Part shown: piece by piece, positions 28,747 through 36,840 of the stretch
How positions within the stretch are numbered: position 1 is the first letter of the stretch
How the letters are laid out: each line of letters begins with the position of its first letter
Assembly: GCA_027482185.1 (NCBI GenBank)
Contig: JAIXWF010000017.1
Location: 1 to 64,000, forward strand
Reading direction: 5' to 3'
Origin: Opitutaceae bacterium
Lineage (GTDB): Bacteria > Verrucomicrobiota > Verrucomicrobiia > Opitutales > Opitutaceae
DNA: 64,000 nucleotides
Program-made: the position numbers and the translations under genes
The notes under the pieces: generated by a model
Seen by the model: the letters and a program-made list of their open reading frames with translations, nothing else
The model's database searches: none
Told to the model about the DNA's origin: nothing

Positions 28747-28776
28747 GTGGCGGCGGGCGGCTAGCCACGAGGCGGC

Positions 28777-29484
28777 ATGAGACTTCTCCTCTGGGCCGCG
28801 ATCTTGGCCGGGTGTTGGTCCGGGCGGGCCGCGCCGGCGGAACGGCCGCCGTTTGCGCATGCGCCGCTCGGCGTGGGCAACGGCTGCTTCGTCGAGTCGG
28901 TGATCCTGCTCGACCGTTGGACGGAGCAGGGCGGCGGGGAAAGATGGACGCGGTTGCTGCAATGGGGGGCGCGCGAGGAGGAAGAAATTGTCGCCGGCCA
29001 CGCGGTGGCGGTGGGCGAGCACCGCGGAAAACTCTGGTGCTGGGATGTGAACCGCGGCTGGGCGGCGCTGCCGGTCGAACCGGCGGCGCGCGAAGACGCC
29101 GCGGCGGTGGCCGCGCCGGTGCTGCGCCACTACCCGCGGATCGAGGCGCGGTATCCGGTTTTTCGGCACGACTTCCCGCAGGCCGCGGGGCGGCCGCCGG
29201 CGCTGCCGGAGGGCGCCGGGGCGGCGGTGCGGGACGCGGTGCGCGCCGGGGAGCAGCTCGGGCGGAGGCGGCCCGTCAACGTCGTGCGTTTCGTCCACGG
29301 TCCGGCCGAGGCGCCGCTGGAATCCGCGGCCGCCGTCTTCGTTTTCCACGGCCGCTACTGCGTCTATCTGCCCGAGCGCGGCACGGTGCCATTCCGGTTG
29401 CGCGGCGATGTTTCCAATTTGCGGCTCATCCAGGACCTCCTGCGGCGCAGCCTGCCCGGGGCGCGCGACCTGCGCCGACTGTGA
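28777..29484 (+). CDS. Secreted hypothetical protein, possible transglutaminase-like Cys-His-Asp fold
   Basis: 235-residue protein with a signal peptide (about residues 1-20, GRAAPA). No family is recognised with confidence. The mature N-terminal half places Cys37 (NGCFVES), His75 (VAGHAVAV) and Asp90 (LWCWDVNRGW) in the order and spacing of a compact papain/transglutaminase-type triad, including the aromatic-rich strand around the Asp. The C-terminal half (about 120-235) has no visible motif. It is divergent from htrA and shares its palindrome-bearing upstream region, so it may be induced with it. The enzymatic reading is an inference from residue pattern only. Confidence 0.7.
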   Translation: MRLLLWAAILAGCWSGRAAPAERPPFAHAPLGVGNGCFVESVILLDRWTEQGGGERWTRLLQWGAREEEEIVAGHAVAVGEHRGKLWCWDVNRGWAALPVEPAAREDAAAVAAPVLRHYPRIEARYPVFRHDFPQAAGRPPALPEGAGAAVRDAVRAGEQLGRRRPVNVVRFVHGPAEAPLESAAAVFVFHGRYCVYLPERGTVPFRLRGDVSNLRLIQDLLRRSLPGARDLRRL

Positions 29485-29553
29485 ACCGACCGGCGGCCGG
29501 CAGACGCAGGTTGAGGGAGAGGGAGGCGTGTACCTGCGGCGCCTTCGCGCCGA

Positions 29554-30345
29554 CTAGCGGTCGCTGCGTTCGTACGAGTCGTGCCAGTGACGGAGGGCGA
29601 GCCAGGCGATGGTGAGGACGATCGCGTTGAGCACGAAACCGAGGACACAAGTGGTCGCGGCGGTGGCGAAGAGGGCGGGGTACTTGGCTTGGCTGGAATA
29701 GATGACGGCCTGGAAACCGAGGCCGCCGCCGTCGCCGGCGGAGGTACCGGCGTTCATGTCGGCCACGACGGCGCCGATCGGCGCGAGGGTCGCGGCGATG
29801 CGCAGGCCGGTGAAGAAGTACGGCAGGGCGGCGGGCACGCGGAGCAGAAAGAGCTGCTGGAAACGGCTGGCGCGGTAGAGGCCGAAGAGTTCGACGAGGT
29901 GGCGGTCGGTCGAAATGAGGCCCTGGGTCGTGTTCACCACGAGGGGGAAGAAGGCGATGACGAAGGTGAGCAGCGAGACGCTGGGCAGGCCGGCGCCGAA
30001 CCAGATCACGCAGATCGGCGCGAGAACGGGCAAGGGCGTCATCTGCAGCGCCATCAAAAACGGATACAGGCTCTGGCGGACGAGAGCCGAGAGGGAGAGG
30101 ATGATCGCGAGCGTGAAGCTCACGACGATGGCGAGGCCGAAGCCGAGGAGGGCGCCCTGCGTCGTGTTCCACGCGGCGCGGGCGAGGGACGGGCCGTGGG
30201 TGGAGAAGGCGTCGAGGACGGCGCCGGGCGTCGGAAGCAAGAAGCGCAGTTCTTCGTCGAGCCAGAAGTGCACGCCGTACCAGACCGCGACCAGCAAAGC
30301 GCCGGCCGCGGCGGGGAGCAGAATGCGGAGCCACGGGCGGTTCAT
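29554..30345 (-). CDS. NitT/TauT-type ABC transporter permease
   Basis: Inner-membrane permease of 263 residues (ATG at 30345, overlapping the ATPase stop by four bases). Six membrane segments are visible. The EAA-type loop reads ELFGLYRASRFQQLFLLRVPAALPYFFTGLRIA, the signature of SsuC/TauC/ThiX-class permeases for sulfonates, nitrate, riboflavin or thiamine precursors. The frame continues upstream to 30573, but that part is antisense-like within the ATPase gene. No binding protein gene is adjacent, so the substrate cannot be named. Confidence 0.9.
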   Translation of the reverse strand: MNRPWLRILLPAAAGALLVAVWYGVHFWLDEELRFLLPTPGAVLDAFSTHGPSLARAAWNTTQGALLGFGLAIVVSFTLAIILSLSALVRQSLYPFLMALQMTPLPVLAPICVIWFGAGLPSVSLLTFVIAFFPLVVNTTQGLISTDRHLVELFGLYRASRFQQLFLLRVPAALPYFFTGLRIAATLAPIGAVVADMNAGTSAGDGGGLGFQAVIYSSQAKYPALFATAATTCVLGFVLNAIVLTIAWLALRHWHDSYERSDR

Positions 30346-31124
30346 GGGCGGGCGGCCGGATCGGCGGCCTTCTCGACGGAACGGAGGATCCGGGAAACGT
30401 CGGCGACGAGGTCGTGGTAGGCGCGGGAGAGGCGCGTGTCCTCGGTGCGCGGATACGGCAGCGGGACGGGGATCTCGGTGTGGATGCGGCCGGGGTTGGC
30501 GGCGAGGACGAGAATGCGGTTGGACAGGAAGACGGCCTCGGCGACGGAGTGCGTGACGAAAAAGGCGGTCCACGCGGCCTGCTGGCGGATGGCGAGCAGT
30601 TCCTCGTTGAGGTGTTCGCGGGTCATTTCGTCGAGGGCGCCGAAGGGTTCGTCGAGCAGCAGCAGTTTCGGCGCGAGCGCGAGGGCGCGGGCGAGGGAGA
30701 CGCGCATCTTTTGGCCGCCGGAGAGCTGGCGCGGGTAGGCGGCGGCCTTTTCGGAGAGACGGACGAGCTCGAGGACGCGCGTGCGGGTGGCGGTACGGAC
30801 GGCGGCGTCGACGCCGCGGAGGCGCTGGGGGACCTCGACGTTTTGCGCGACGTTGAGCCAGGGCAGGAGCGTCGGTTCCTGGAAGACGAAGGCGATCTCC
30901 GCGGCGGCGTCGGCGGGCGCGCGGCCCTCGACGAGCAGGCGGCCTTCGGTGACCGGGCTGAGGCCGGCGAGCAGCCGGAGGGCGGTGGATTTGCCGCAGC
31001 CGCTGGGGCCGATCAGGGAAACGAAGTCGCCGGCTTCGGCGCGGAAGGAAACGCGGTCGAGCACGACCGGTCCGGCGCCGAAGCGCTTGGTGACCTCGTG
31101 GAACTCAACCAGCGGAGCGGGCAT
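30342..31124 (-). CDS. NitT/TauT-type ABC transporter ATP-binding protein
   Basis: 260-residue ATPase partner of the following permease. Motifs are Walker A GPSGCGKST, Q-loop FVFQEPTLLPWLNVAQNV (the PWL after the Q-loop is characteristic of SsuB/TauB/ThiZ), signature LSGGQKMRV, Walker B LLLLDEPFGALDEMTR and H-loop FFVTHSVAEAVFL. First gene of a two-gene unit. The third expected component, a periplasmic binding protein, is missing here and must be encoded elsewhere if the system works. Confidence 0.92.
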   Translation of the reverse strand: MPAPLVEFHEVTKRFGAGPVVLDRVSFRAEAGDFVSLIGPSGCGKSTALRLLAGLSPVTEGRLLVEGRAPADAAAEIAFVFQEPTLLPWLNVAQNVEVPQRLRGVDAAVRTATRTRVLELVRLSEKAAAYPRQLSGGQKMRVSLARALALAPKLLLLDEPFGALDEMTREHLNEELLAIRQQAAWTAFFVTHSVAEAVFLSNRILVLAANPGRIHTEIPVPLPYPRTEDTRLSRAYHDLVADVSRILRSVEKAADPAARP

Positions 31125-31138
31125 GGAAGGACGGATAG

Positions 31139-31400
31139 GAAAAGGCGAAAGGCGAAAGGCGGAAGGCGGAAAACTTGGGAAAGCGGGAAAGCTGAATGCG
31201 GGAAACGGAGGAGGGCAGAAGGTGGCGAGACAGGAGGGACAGGACGACGGATGAGGATTAACCGGAAAGAAGGCGGAAGGAGAAAGGCGAAGACCAGTGA
31301 AGAAAGGGGGAAAGAAGCAGGAAGAAACGGGGCCAAAGGCGGGGGACAGGATGGACAGGAAGGAGGAGGTGGATGAACAGGACGGAAGGCGAACGCGGCT
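31139..31400. repeat. Polypurine low-complexity repeat tract
   Basis: A long purine-rich stretch between the ABC ATPase gene and the next gene. Units seen include GGCGAAAGGCGAAAGGCGG, GGGAAAGCGGGAAAGC and several GACAGGA(C/T)GGACAGGA copies with changing endings. No convincing gene is present. The same unit types recur at other gene borders in this window. The remaining 75 bp to the next gene show nothing further. Confidence 0.75.
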
Positions 31401-31475
31401 CGGTCGAGGAGGCGCGGACGTCGTCCCAGGACTGATACGCTTGAGGCTGCGCCTTCGATTCGCGGGGGCCCTCGG

Positions 31476-32774
31476 TTAATGAATCGGGGCGGATGCCGGG
31501 AGTTGGAAGATCCGGACGGTGTGGGCGGGCGGGACCTTGGCTTTGGCGGGGTCGAAGAGGTCCCAGCCGGCGCCGGCGATGACGGTGGGCAAATCGTTCA
31601 CGAGGGCGATCAGGGACAGATCGGTGAAGTTCGGCAGGCCGGCGGCGAGGACTTGGACGGAGGTGATCGTCTCGGCGGCGGGGTCGAGGTTGATTCGGAG
31701 CACGCGCTGCGGGACGACACCGTTCTGGACGGCGACGAGGCTGTCGGGGAGGGCGACGAGGCCGTCGACGCCGAGCAAAGTGGTGCCGGGCGGGGCGGCG
31801 AGGGGGCGGACGGAGCCTCGGACGGGATCGACGACAAAGAAACCGTTGCTGTAGTCGGAGACGACGAGATCGCGGCGCCAGGCGACGACGCCTTGCAACG
31901 AAGCGAAGGCGGGGGATTCGGCGACCTTGATCCATTCCTCGGCGCCGGCGGGCAGGCGCCAGAGGATCGGGGCGCGGGAGTCGGTGGCGACGAGGGAGCC
32001 GTCCTCGAGCAGCAGAAGATCGCCAAGGAAGTGGTCGCGGCCGTCGCCGGGGAGCAAGACGACGCGGCGGAGCTCGCTGGTGGCGAGGTTGAATTCGGCG
32101 ACGCCGGTGACGCCCTTCATTTCGGCGGTGTAGCCGGCCATCTCGGGGGTGGCGGTGGTGACGGCCCAGAGGGTGTTGCGGGCTTCGTCGATCGCGAGGG
32201 CGAAGCAGCCGAAGAGCTCCTCGTCTTCGGCGGAGAAGCGGTGGACCTGGCCGTCGCGGTCGCGGCGCCAGATGCAGCGGTGGTGGACGTCGCCGAGAAA
32301 GAGGTCGCCGGTGCGCGGGCGGAAGGCGAGGCCCTCGAGGATGCCGGTGCGGCCGGGGAGTTCGGCGACGACGTCGGCGGCGCCGTGCGGTTCGCGGTGG
32401 GCATCGAGCTGGCGGACGAGGCGGCGGAAATCGGGATCGCCCTGGAGGGAAGCGAAGTCCTTGTCGCGTTCGGCGGGCAGATAGACGCCGAGGGCGGCGA
32501 GCCGGCCGAGGGCGCGGAGGGCCTCGTCGCGGGCGCCGAGCAGCGCGTGCATCGCGGCGAGGTTGTAGAGGTAGCGCGGCGAGTCGGGCCGGAGTTCCAG
32601 GGCGGCCCGGGTGGCCGCGAGGGCGGCGGCGTAGTCCTGCTTTTGATACGCGGCGGCGGCCTCGGCGCGGAAGTCCCGGTGCGTCTTTTCGGCGGCGGTC
32701 GCGGCGGGGACGGCCGCCGCCAGCAGCAGGACCAGACCGAGGCGGCGCGGACGGGAACCGGAAGAAATTCGCAT
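31476..32774 (-). CDS. Secreted TPR plus beta-propeller (SMP-30/NHL-like) protein
   Basis: 432-residue exported protein. ATG at 32774 gives a signal peptide (LVLLLAAAVPAATAAEK). Residues about 30-130 contain tetratricopeptide helices (AYQKQDYAAALAATRAALEL, YLYNLAAMHALLGARDEAL). The rest looks like a six-bladed propeller of the SMP-30/gluconolactonase or NHL type (LEGLAFRPRTGDLFLGDVHHRCIWR, FALAIDEARNTLWAV, LLLLEDGSLVATDSRAPILWRL). No catalytic metal site could be assigned, so an enzyme name would be guesswork. A longer upstream frame to 33083 lies antisense to the MacB-type permease and was rejected. Confidence 0.85.
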   Translation of the reverse strand: MRISSGSRPRRLGLVLLLAAAVPAATAAEKTHRDFRAEAAAAYQKQDYAAALAATRAALELRPDSPRYLYNLAAMHALLGARDEALRALGRLAALGVYLPAERDKDFASLQGDPDFRRLVRQLDAHREPHGAADVVAELPGRTGILEGLAFRPRTGDLFLGDVHHRCIWRRDRDGQVHRFSAEDEELFGCFALAIDEARNTLWAVTTATPEMAGYTAEMKGVTGVAEFNLATSELRRVVLLPGDGRDHFLGDLLLLEDGSLVATDSRAPILWRLPAGAEEWIKVAESPAFASLQGVVAWRRDLVVSDYSNGFFVVDPVRGSVRPLAAPPGTTLLGVDGLVALPDSLVAVQNGVVPQRVLRINLDPAAETITSVQVLAAGLPNFTDLSLIALVNDLPTVIAGAGWDLFDPAKAKVPPAHTVRIFQLPASAPIH

Positions 32775-32910
32775 TGCCGCAGCATGGCCGTTCGCGGGAC
32801 GGCTAGCCAGCGGGTTTGCCGGATTTTCGGCGGAGGAACCGGTGCGGCGGGCGGGGCGGTCCACTCGCCGGCGCTCGCGGTTACGCTGCGGCGGCGGGCG
32901 GCCGCAGCGC

Positions 32911-34119
32911 TTACTCGTAGCGGAGGGCGTCGATCGGGTCGAGCTGGGCGGCTTTGTAGGCCGGGTAGAAGCCCGAGAGGATGCCGACGAAGGCGGAACC
33001 GGCGACGGAGATAAAGATCCAGACGGTGGGCACGACGACGGGCCAGCCGTTGTAGTTGGATATGAATTGGGAGGCACCGACACCGGCGGCGACGCCGATG
33101 ATGCCGCCGAGGGAGCTGAGCAAGATGGCCTCGATGAGGAATTGGGTGAGGACGTCGCCGCTGTGGGCGCCGATGGCGAGGCGGATGCCGATCTCGCGGG
33201 TACGCTCGGTGACGGACACGAGCATGATGTTCATGATGCCGATGCCGCCGACGATGAGGGACACACCGGCGATGCCGGCGAGGAGACCGGTCATGGTCTT
33301 GTTGGCCTGGGTGGCGGCGGTGGCGAGTTCTTCCTGGGTGCGGACGGTGAAGTCGGGCTCGCGGCCGCGGCGGCGCTGGGTGAGCAGGTCCTCGACGCCG
33401 AGTTTGACGGTGTCGATTTTCTCGGGGGAGGCCGCCTGGATCCGGATCATGCTGATGTTGGTGCGGCGCGAGACGCGGCGCATGTGCGAGGAATAGGGGA
33501 TGATGACGGTGTCGTCTTCGTCGGAGCCGAACACGCTGAAGCCCTTGGGGGTGAGCAGACCGACGATGCGGAAGGGCAGATTGCGGATGCGGATGGTCTG
33601 GCCGATGGGATCTTCGTTGGGGAAGAGTTGGTCGGCGACGGTCTTGCCGATGACGGCGACCTTGGCGAGGGACTTGACGTCCTGGTCGGTGAACATGGCG
33701 CCGGAGGCGAGGGGCCAGTTGCGGACGTATGGGTAATCGGGGCCGACGCCGTTGACGTTGGTGGACCAGTTGAGGCCGTTGGCGAGGACCTGGGTGCGGT
33801 CGCGGACCTCGGGGCTGAGGCCGTCGATGTTGGGCACTTCGGCGGCGATGGCGTCGGCGTCCTCGGGCGTGAGGGTGGTGGCGGAGCCGAAGCCGCCGCG
33901 CATGCCGCCGCTGCTGAAGCTGCCGGGCATGACGGTGATGAGGTTTTGGCCGAGGGAGGCGACCTGGGCCTCGACCTGGACCTTGGCGCCGTTGCCGATG
34001 CTGACCATCGTGATGACGGCGCCGACGCCGATGATCATGCCGAGGGCGGTGAGCATCGAACGCATCGTGTTGCGCATGAGGGCGCGGAGGGCGACGCGGA
34101 GGGTGTTGGAGAAACGCAT
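32911..34119 (-). CDS. MacB-type ABC transporter permease (FtsX/MacB fold)
   Basis: 402-residue membrane subunit of a tripartite efflux or lipoprotein-type ABC system. Start chosen at ATG 34119 (MRFSNTLRVALRAL), which matches the family N-terminus. One membrane segment (about 20-42) is followed by a large periplasmic MacB core domain (about 45-270) and three C-terminal membrane segments with the FtsX motif GGIGIMNIMLVSVTERTREIGIRLAIGA. The protein ends AAQLDPIDALRYE, as in MacB permeases. Here the ATPase is a separate gene (34133-34909), unlike E. coli MacB, in which both are fused. It belongs to an operon with a MacA-like adaptor. Confidence 0.93.
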   Translation of the reverse strand: MRFSNTLRVALRALMRNTMRSMLTALGMIIGVGAVITMVSIGNGAKVQVEAQVASLGQNLITVMPGSFSSGGMRGGFGSATTLTPEDADAIAAEVPNIDGLSPEVRDRTQVLANGLNWSTNVNGVGPDYPYVRNWPLASGAMFTDQDVKSLAKVAVIGKTVADQLFPNEDPIGQTIRIRNLPFRIVGLLTPKGFSVFGSDEDDTVIIPYSSHMRRVSRRTNISMIRIQAASPEKIDTVKLGVEDLLTQRRRGREPDFTVRTQEELATAATQANKTMTGLLAGIAGVSLIVGGIGIMNIMLVSVTERTREIGIRLAIGAHSGDVLTQFLIEAILLSSLGGIIGVAAGVGASQFISNYNGWPVVVPTVWIFISVAGSAFVGILSGFYPAYKAAQLDPIDALRYE

Positions 34120-34132
34120 GGGGGGACGGGGC

Positions 34133-34909
34133 TCAGGCGGCGGGCGCGGCGGTGAGCTTGGCGGCGGCTTCGGCCTGTTTGAGTTTCCCCATTTCCTGTT
34201 CGGCAATCAGGCGGTCCTTGACGGCTTCGTCGCGGACGACGACGCCGTCACGGAGGATGAGGTTGCGCTTGCAGTAGTGGGCGATGTCGAGCTCGTGGGT
34301 GACCATCACGATGGTGATGCCCTGCTCGTTGAGTTTCTGGAAAACGCCCATGACTTCGACGGAAGTCTTGGAGTCGAGGTTGCCGGTGGGTTCGTCGGCG
34401 AGGAGGACCTGCGGGGAATTGACGAGACCGCGGGCGATGGCGACGCGCTGCTGTTGGCCGCCGGAGAGCTGGTTGGGGAAGTGGTCGAAGCGCTGGGAGA
34501 GGCCGACGATGTCGAGGCAGTGCATGGCGCGCTCGCGGATCTCGGCGGTCGAGACTTTGCGGTGGCGGCCGTAGAGCATGGGGAGCTCGACGTTTTCCAG
34601 GGCGGTCGTGCGGGAGAGCAGATTGAAACCCTGGAAGACGAAACCGAGCTTCTGGTTGCGCAGATCGGCGAGCTCGTTGCGGTCGAGTTTGTCGATGTCG
34701 ATGCCGTCGAGGAGGTAGGTGCCCTTGGTCGGCCGGTCGAGGCAGCCGAGCATGTTCATGAGCGTCGACTTGCCGGAACCGGAGGCGCCCATGAGGGCGA
34801 CGAATTCGCCCTTGTGGATGTCGAGGGAAACGCCGCGGACGGCGTGGACCGGGATTTCGCCGGAATCGTAGATTTTGTGGATGTCCTTGATTTGGACAAC
34901 GGGAGGCAT
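34133..34909 (-). CDS. MacB/LolD-type ABC transporter ATP-binding protein
   Basis: 258-residue ATPase for the adjacent permease. Motifs are Walker A GASGSGKST, Q-loop FVFQGFNLLSRTTALENV, signature LSGGQQQRV, Walker B LLADEPTGNLDS and H-loop IVMVTHELDIA. These are typical of the MacB/LolD mechanotransmission class. It sits between the adaptor gene (40 bp) and the permease gene (13 bp), all read on the minus strand, forming an adaptor-ATPase-permease operon. No TolC-like outer-membrane channel is encoded nearby. Confidence 0.95.
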   Translation of the reverse strand: MPPVVQIKDIHKIYDSGEIPVHAVRGVSLDIHKGEFVALMGASGSGKSTLMNMLGCLDRPTKGTYLLDGIDIDKLDRNELADLRNQKLGFVFQGFNLLSRTTALENVELPMLYGRHRKVSTAEIRERAMHCLDIVGLSQRFDHFPNQLSGGQQQRVAIARGLVNSPQVLLADEPTGNLDSKTSVEVMGVFQKLNEQGITIVMVTHELDIAHYCKRNLILRDGVVVRDEAVKDRLIAEQEMGKLKQAEAAAKLTAAPAA

Positions 34910-34949
34910 GGCGCGTGATTCGAAGGTGACGGGGATCGGGCGGATCGGC

Positions 34950-36512
34950 TCAGCGGCCGCCGCGGGAACTGCCGCCCATCGGCGGGCCGCCCATGCTGCT
35001 GCGGCCGGAGAACGGATTGGAGGCGGAGCTGGCCGCGGCGGCGGCGGGGGCGGCGCCGGGCATGATCACGCCGGTGACGACGGTGTCGCCGTCGGCCAAA
35101 CCTTCGAGGACCTCGGTGTAGAAACCGTCGGAGATGCCGAGTTTGACCTGGATCGGGACGAGTTTCTTGGCGAGGGCGTTGGGGTCTTCGAACTTGTAGA
35201 GGGTGCGGGTGACGACGGTGTTGTTGAAACCGCGTTCGCCGGCGCCGCCGGCGCTGGTGGGTCCGCCGCGGCGGCTGCCGCCGCTGAAACCGCCGCTGCC
35301 GCCGGGGCCGCCGCCGCCCTTGCGGCCGCCGGGGGTGGCAAGACGGGCGGCGAGGAGGTCGGGATCGAGGCCCTTTTCCTTGGCGAGGGCCTTGGCCTTT
35401 TCGATTTGCTCGGGGGTGGCGGGGGCGCCGCGTTCGTAGCCGATTTCGCGCATGATGGCCATGGTGGCGGTCATGCGTTCCTCGTCGGTCATGGTGGAGG
35501 CGCCTTTTTCGGCGGCCTTTTCCGCGCCCTTGGCGTCGGGGGCCTTGGCGGCGGCGGGGGCTTCGGGGGCCTTGGCGAGGAGGTCCTGCGGGACGCGGAC
35601 GCGGAGGGCGCCGTTGGCGACGCGGACGACGCCGGGTTTCTGGGCGACGATGATGGAGACGTTGGCCGTCATGCCGGGCTTGAGCTTCAGGTCCTCGTTC
35701 ACGACATCGATGATGGTGGCGTAGGAGACGACGCTTTGGTTGGCGGAGGCGGCGTTGCGGACCTGACGAATTTTGCCGGCGAAGGTGCGGTTGGGGAAGG
35801 CGTCGACGCTGAACTTCACGTCCTGGCCTTCGGAGATGTTGCCGATGTCGGCTTCGGCGACGGCGGCGTTGATCTGCATCCGGGTGAGGGTGTTGACCAA
35901 GGTGAACAGCACGGGGGCGTTCATGTTGGCGTTCACGGTGCGGCCCTTGTCGGTCTTGCGGTCGAGGACCATGCCGTCGATCGGGGCGATGATGGTGCAG
36001 CGCTCGAGGTCGACCTTGGCGTTGTTGACCGTGGCGATGCGGGTGAGGAGGCCGGCGTTGGACTGGGCGAGCTGGGCCTCGGCGGTGTCGAGTTCCTGCT
36101 GGGAAACGAGCTTCTTGCCGAAGAGTTCGCGGGTGCGCTCGACGTTGATCTTGATGAGTTGGTTGGAGGCCTTGGCGGACTCGAGGTCGGCCTCGGCTTG
36201 GCGGAGGCGTTGCGTGGGCGTGGCTTCGTCGATGCGGGCGAGGACATCGCCGGCCTTCACGATGCTGTTATAGTCGACGAGGACCTCCTTGATCTGGCCG
36301 GAGACTTGGGCGCCGACGTCGACGACGACGACGGGCTGGAGATCGCCGGTGGCGGTCACGGCCTGCACAATGTCGCCGCGGGCGACCTTGGTGGTCTGGA
36401 ATTCGGGCGCCTTCTCGGTCTTGTCGCGGAAGAAGTACCAGCTGCCGCCGCCGGCGGCGCCGAGGACGACGAGAAGGGCAATGAGACCACCGTAGCTTTT
36501 CGATTTGGCCAT
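34950..36512 (-). CDS. MacA-like periplasmic adaptor with a long inserted segment
   Basis: 520-residue membrane-fusion protein of a MacAB-type efflux system. It has an N-terminal membrane anchor (about 8-27), first half of the lipoyl domain, a coiled-coil hairpin (about 100-170), second lipoyl half (CTIIAPIDGMVLDRKTDKG) and a beta-barrel domain up to about residue 310. Residues about 312-430 interrupt the usual membrane-proximal domain: an Ala/Lys-rich helix, a charged helical stretch (MTDEERMTATMAIMREIGYE) and a Gly-rich run (GGRKGGGGPGGSGGFSGG). The domain then resumes and ends in a Gly/Ser-rich tail. MacA proteins are commonly near 370-400 residues, so this is a sizeable insertion. First gene of the efflux operon. 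Confidence 0.9.
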   Translation of the reverse strand: MAKSKSYGGLIALLVVLGAAGGGSWYFFRDKTEKAPEFQTTKVARGDIVQAVTATGDLQPVVVVDVGAQVSGQIKEVLVDYNSIVKAGDVLARIDEATPTQRLRQAEADLESAKASNQLIKINVERTRELFGKKLVSQQELDTAEAQLAQSNAGLLTRIATVNNAKVDLERCTIIAPIDGMVLDRKTDKGRTVNANMNAPVLFTLVNTLTRMQINAAVAEADIGNISEGQDVKFSVDAFPNRTFAGKIRQVRNAASANQSVVSYATIIDVVNEDLKLKPGMTANVSIIVAQKPGVVRVANGALRVRVPQDLLAKAPEAPAAAKAPDAKGAEKAAEKGASTMTDEERMTATMAIMREIGYERGAPATPEQIEKAKALAKEKGLDPDLLAARLATPGGRKGGGGPGGSGGFSGGSRRGGPTSAGGAGERGFNNTVVTRTLYKFEDPNALAKKLVPIQVKLGISDGFYTEVLEGLADGDTVVTGVIMPGAAPAAAAASSASNPFSGRSSMGGPPMGGSSRGGR

Positions 36513-36840
36513 GACGTAGGGTAGGGTGCGGAAACGAAGGTGAGGAAGGGAAGCGGAACCGGGCGGCCGTTCGGCAGTCAGCAGGACAACCTAGAGGCTA
36601 CGGTCGGCGCGGGCGCAAAGACGCAGCGATGACCGAAAGGTGACGGGATTTCTCCGGGGGAATTTCGGGGCAACAAAGGACGGGGACAGGGCATACCAGC
36701 GTGGAAGAGGGGCCGACGCGGGAGAAGCTCCAATTGTTGCGAAGAATCGATTTTTCGGGGGCCGGACGGTCCGGGCGGTGGCGGAGGGGGAGTTCCTCGG
36801 ATCCAATCGCGCCCGCTCGCGGCTACCGCTTGCGGCCGGA
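36513..36840. other. Intergenic region without a recognisable gene
   Basis: 328 bp between the 3' end of the octaheme cytochrome gene and the 5' end of the adaptor gene, both on the minus strand. It should hold the terminator of the former and the promoter of the latter. Short GC inverted repeats are present (around 36763-36775), but none has a convincing T-run. No RNA gene was recognised. Confidence 0.5.

Noticed and set aside
36763-36790. Short GC palindrome beside an A/T run as terminator of the octaheme gene
   Set aside because: On the minus strand the stem is followed by A residues rather than T, and it lies some distance from the stop codon.
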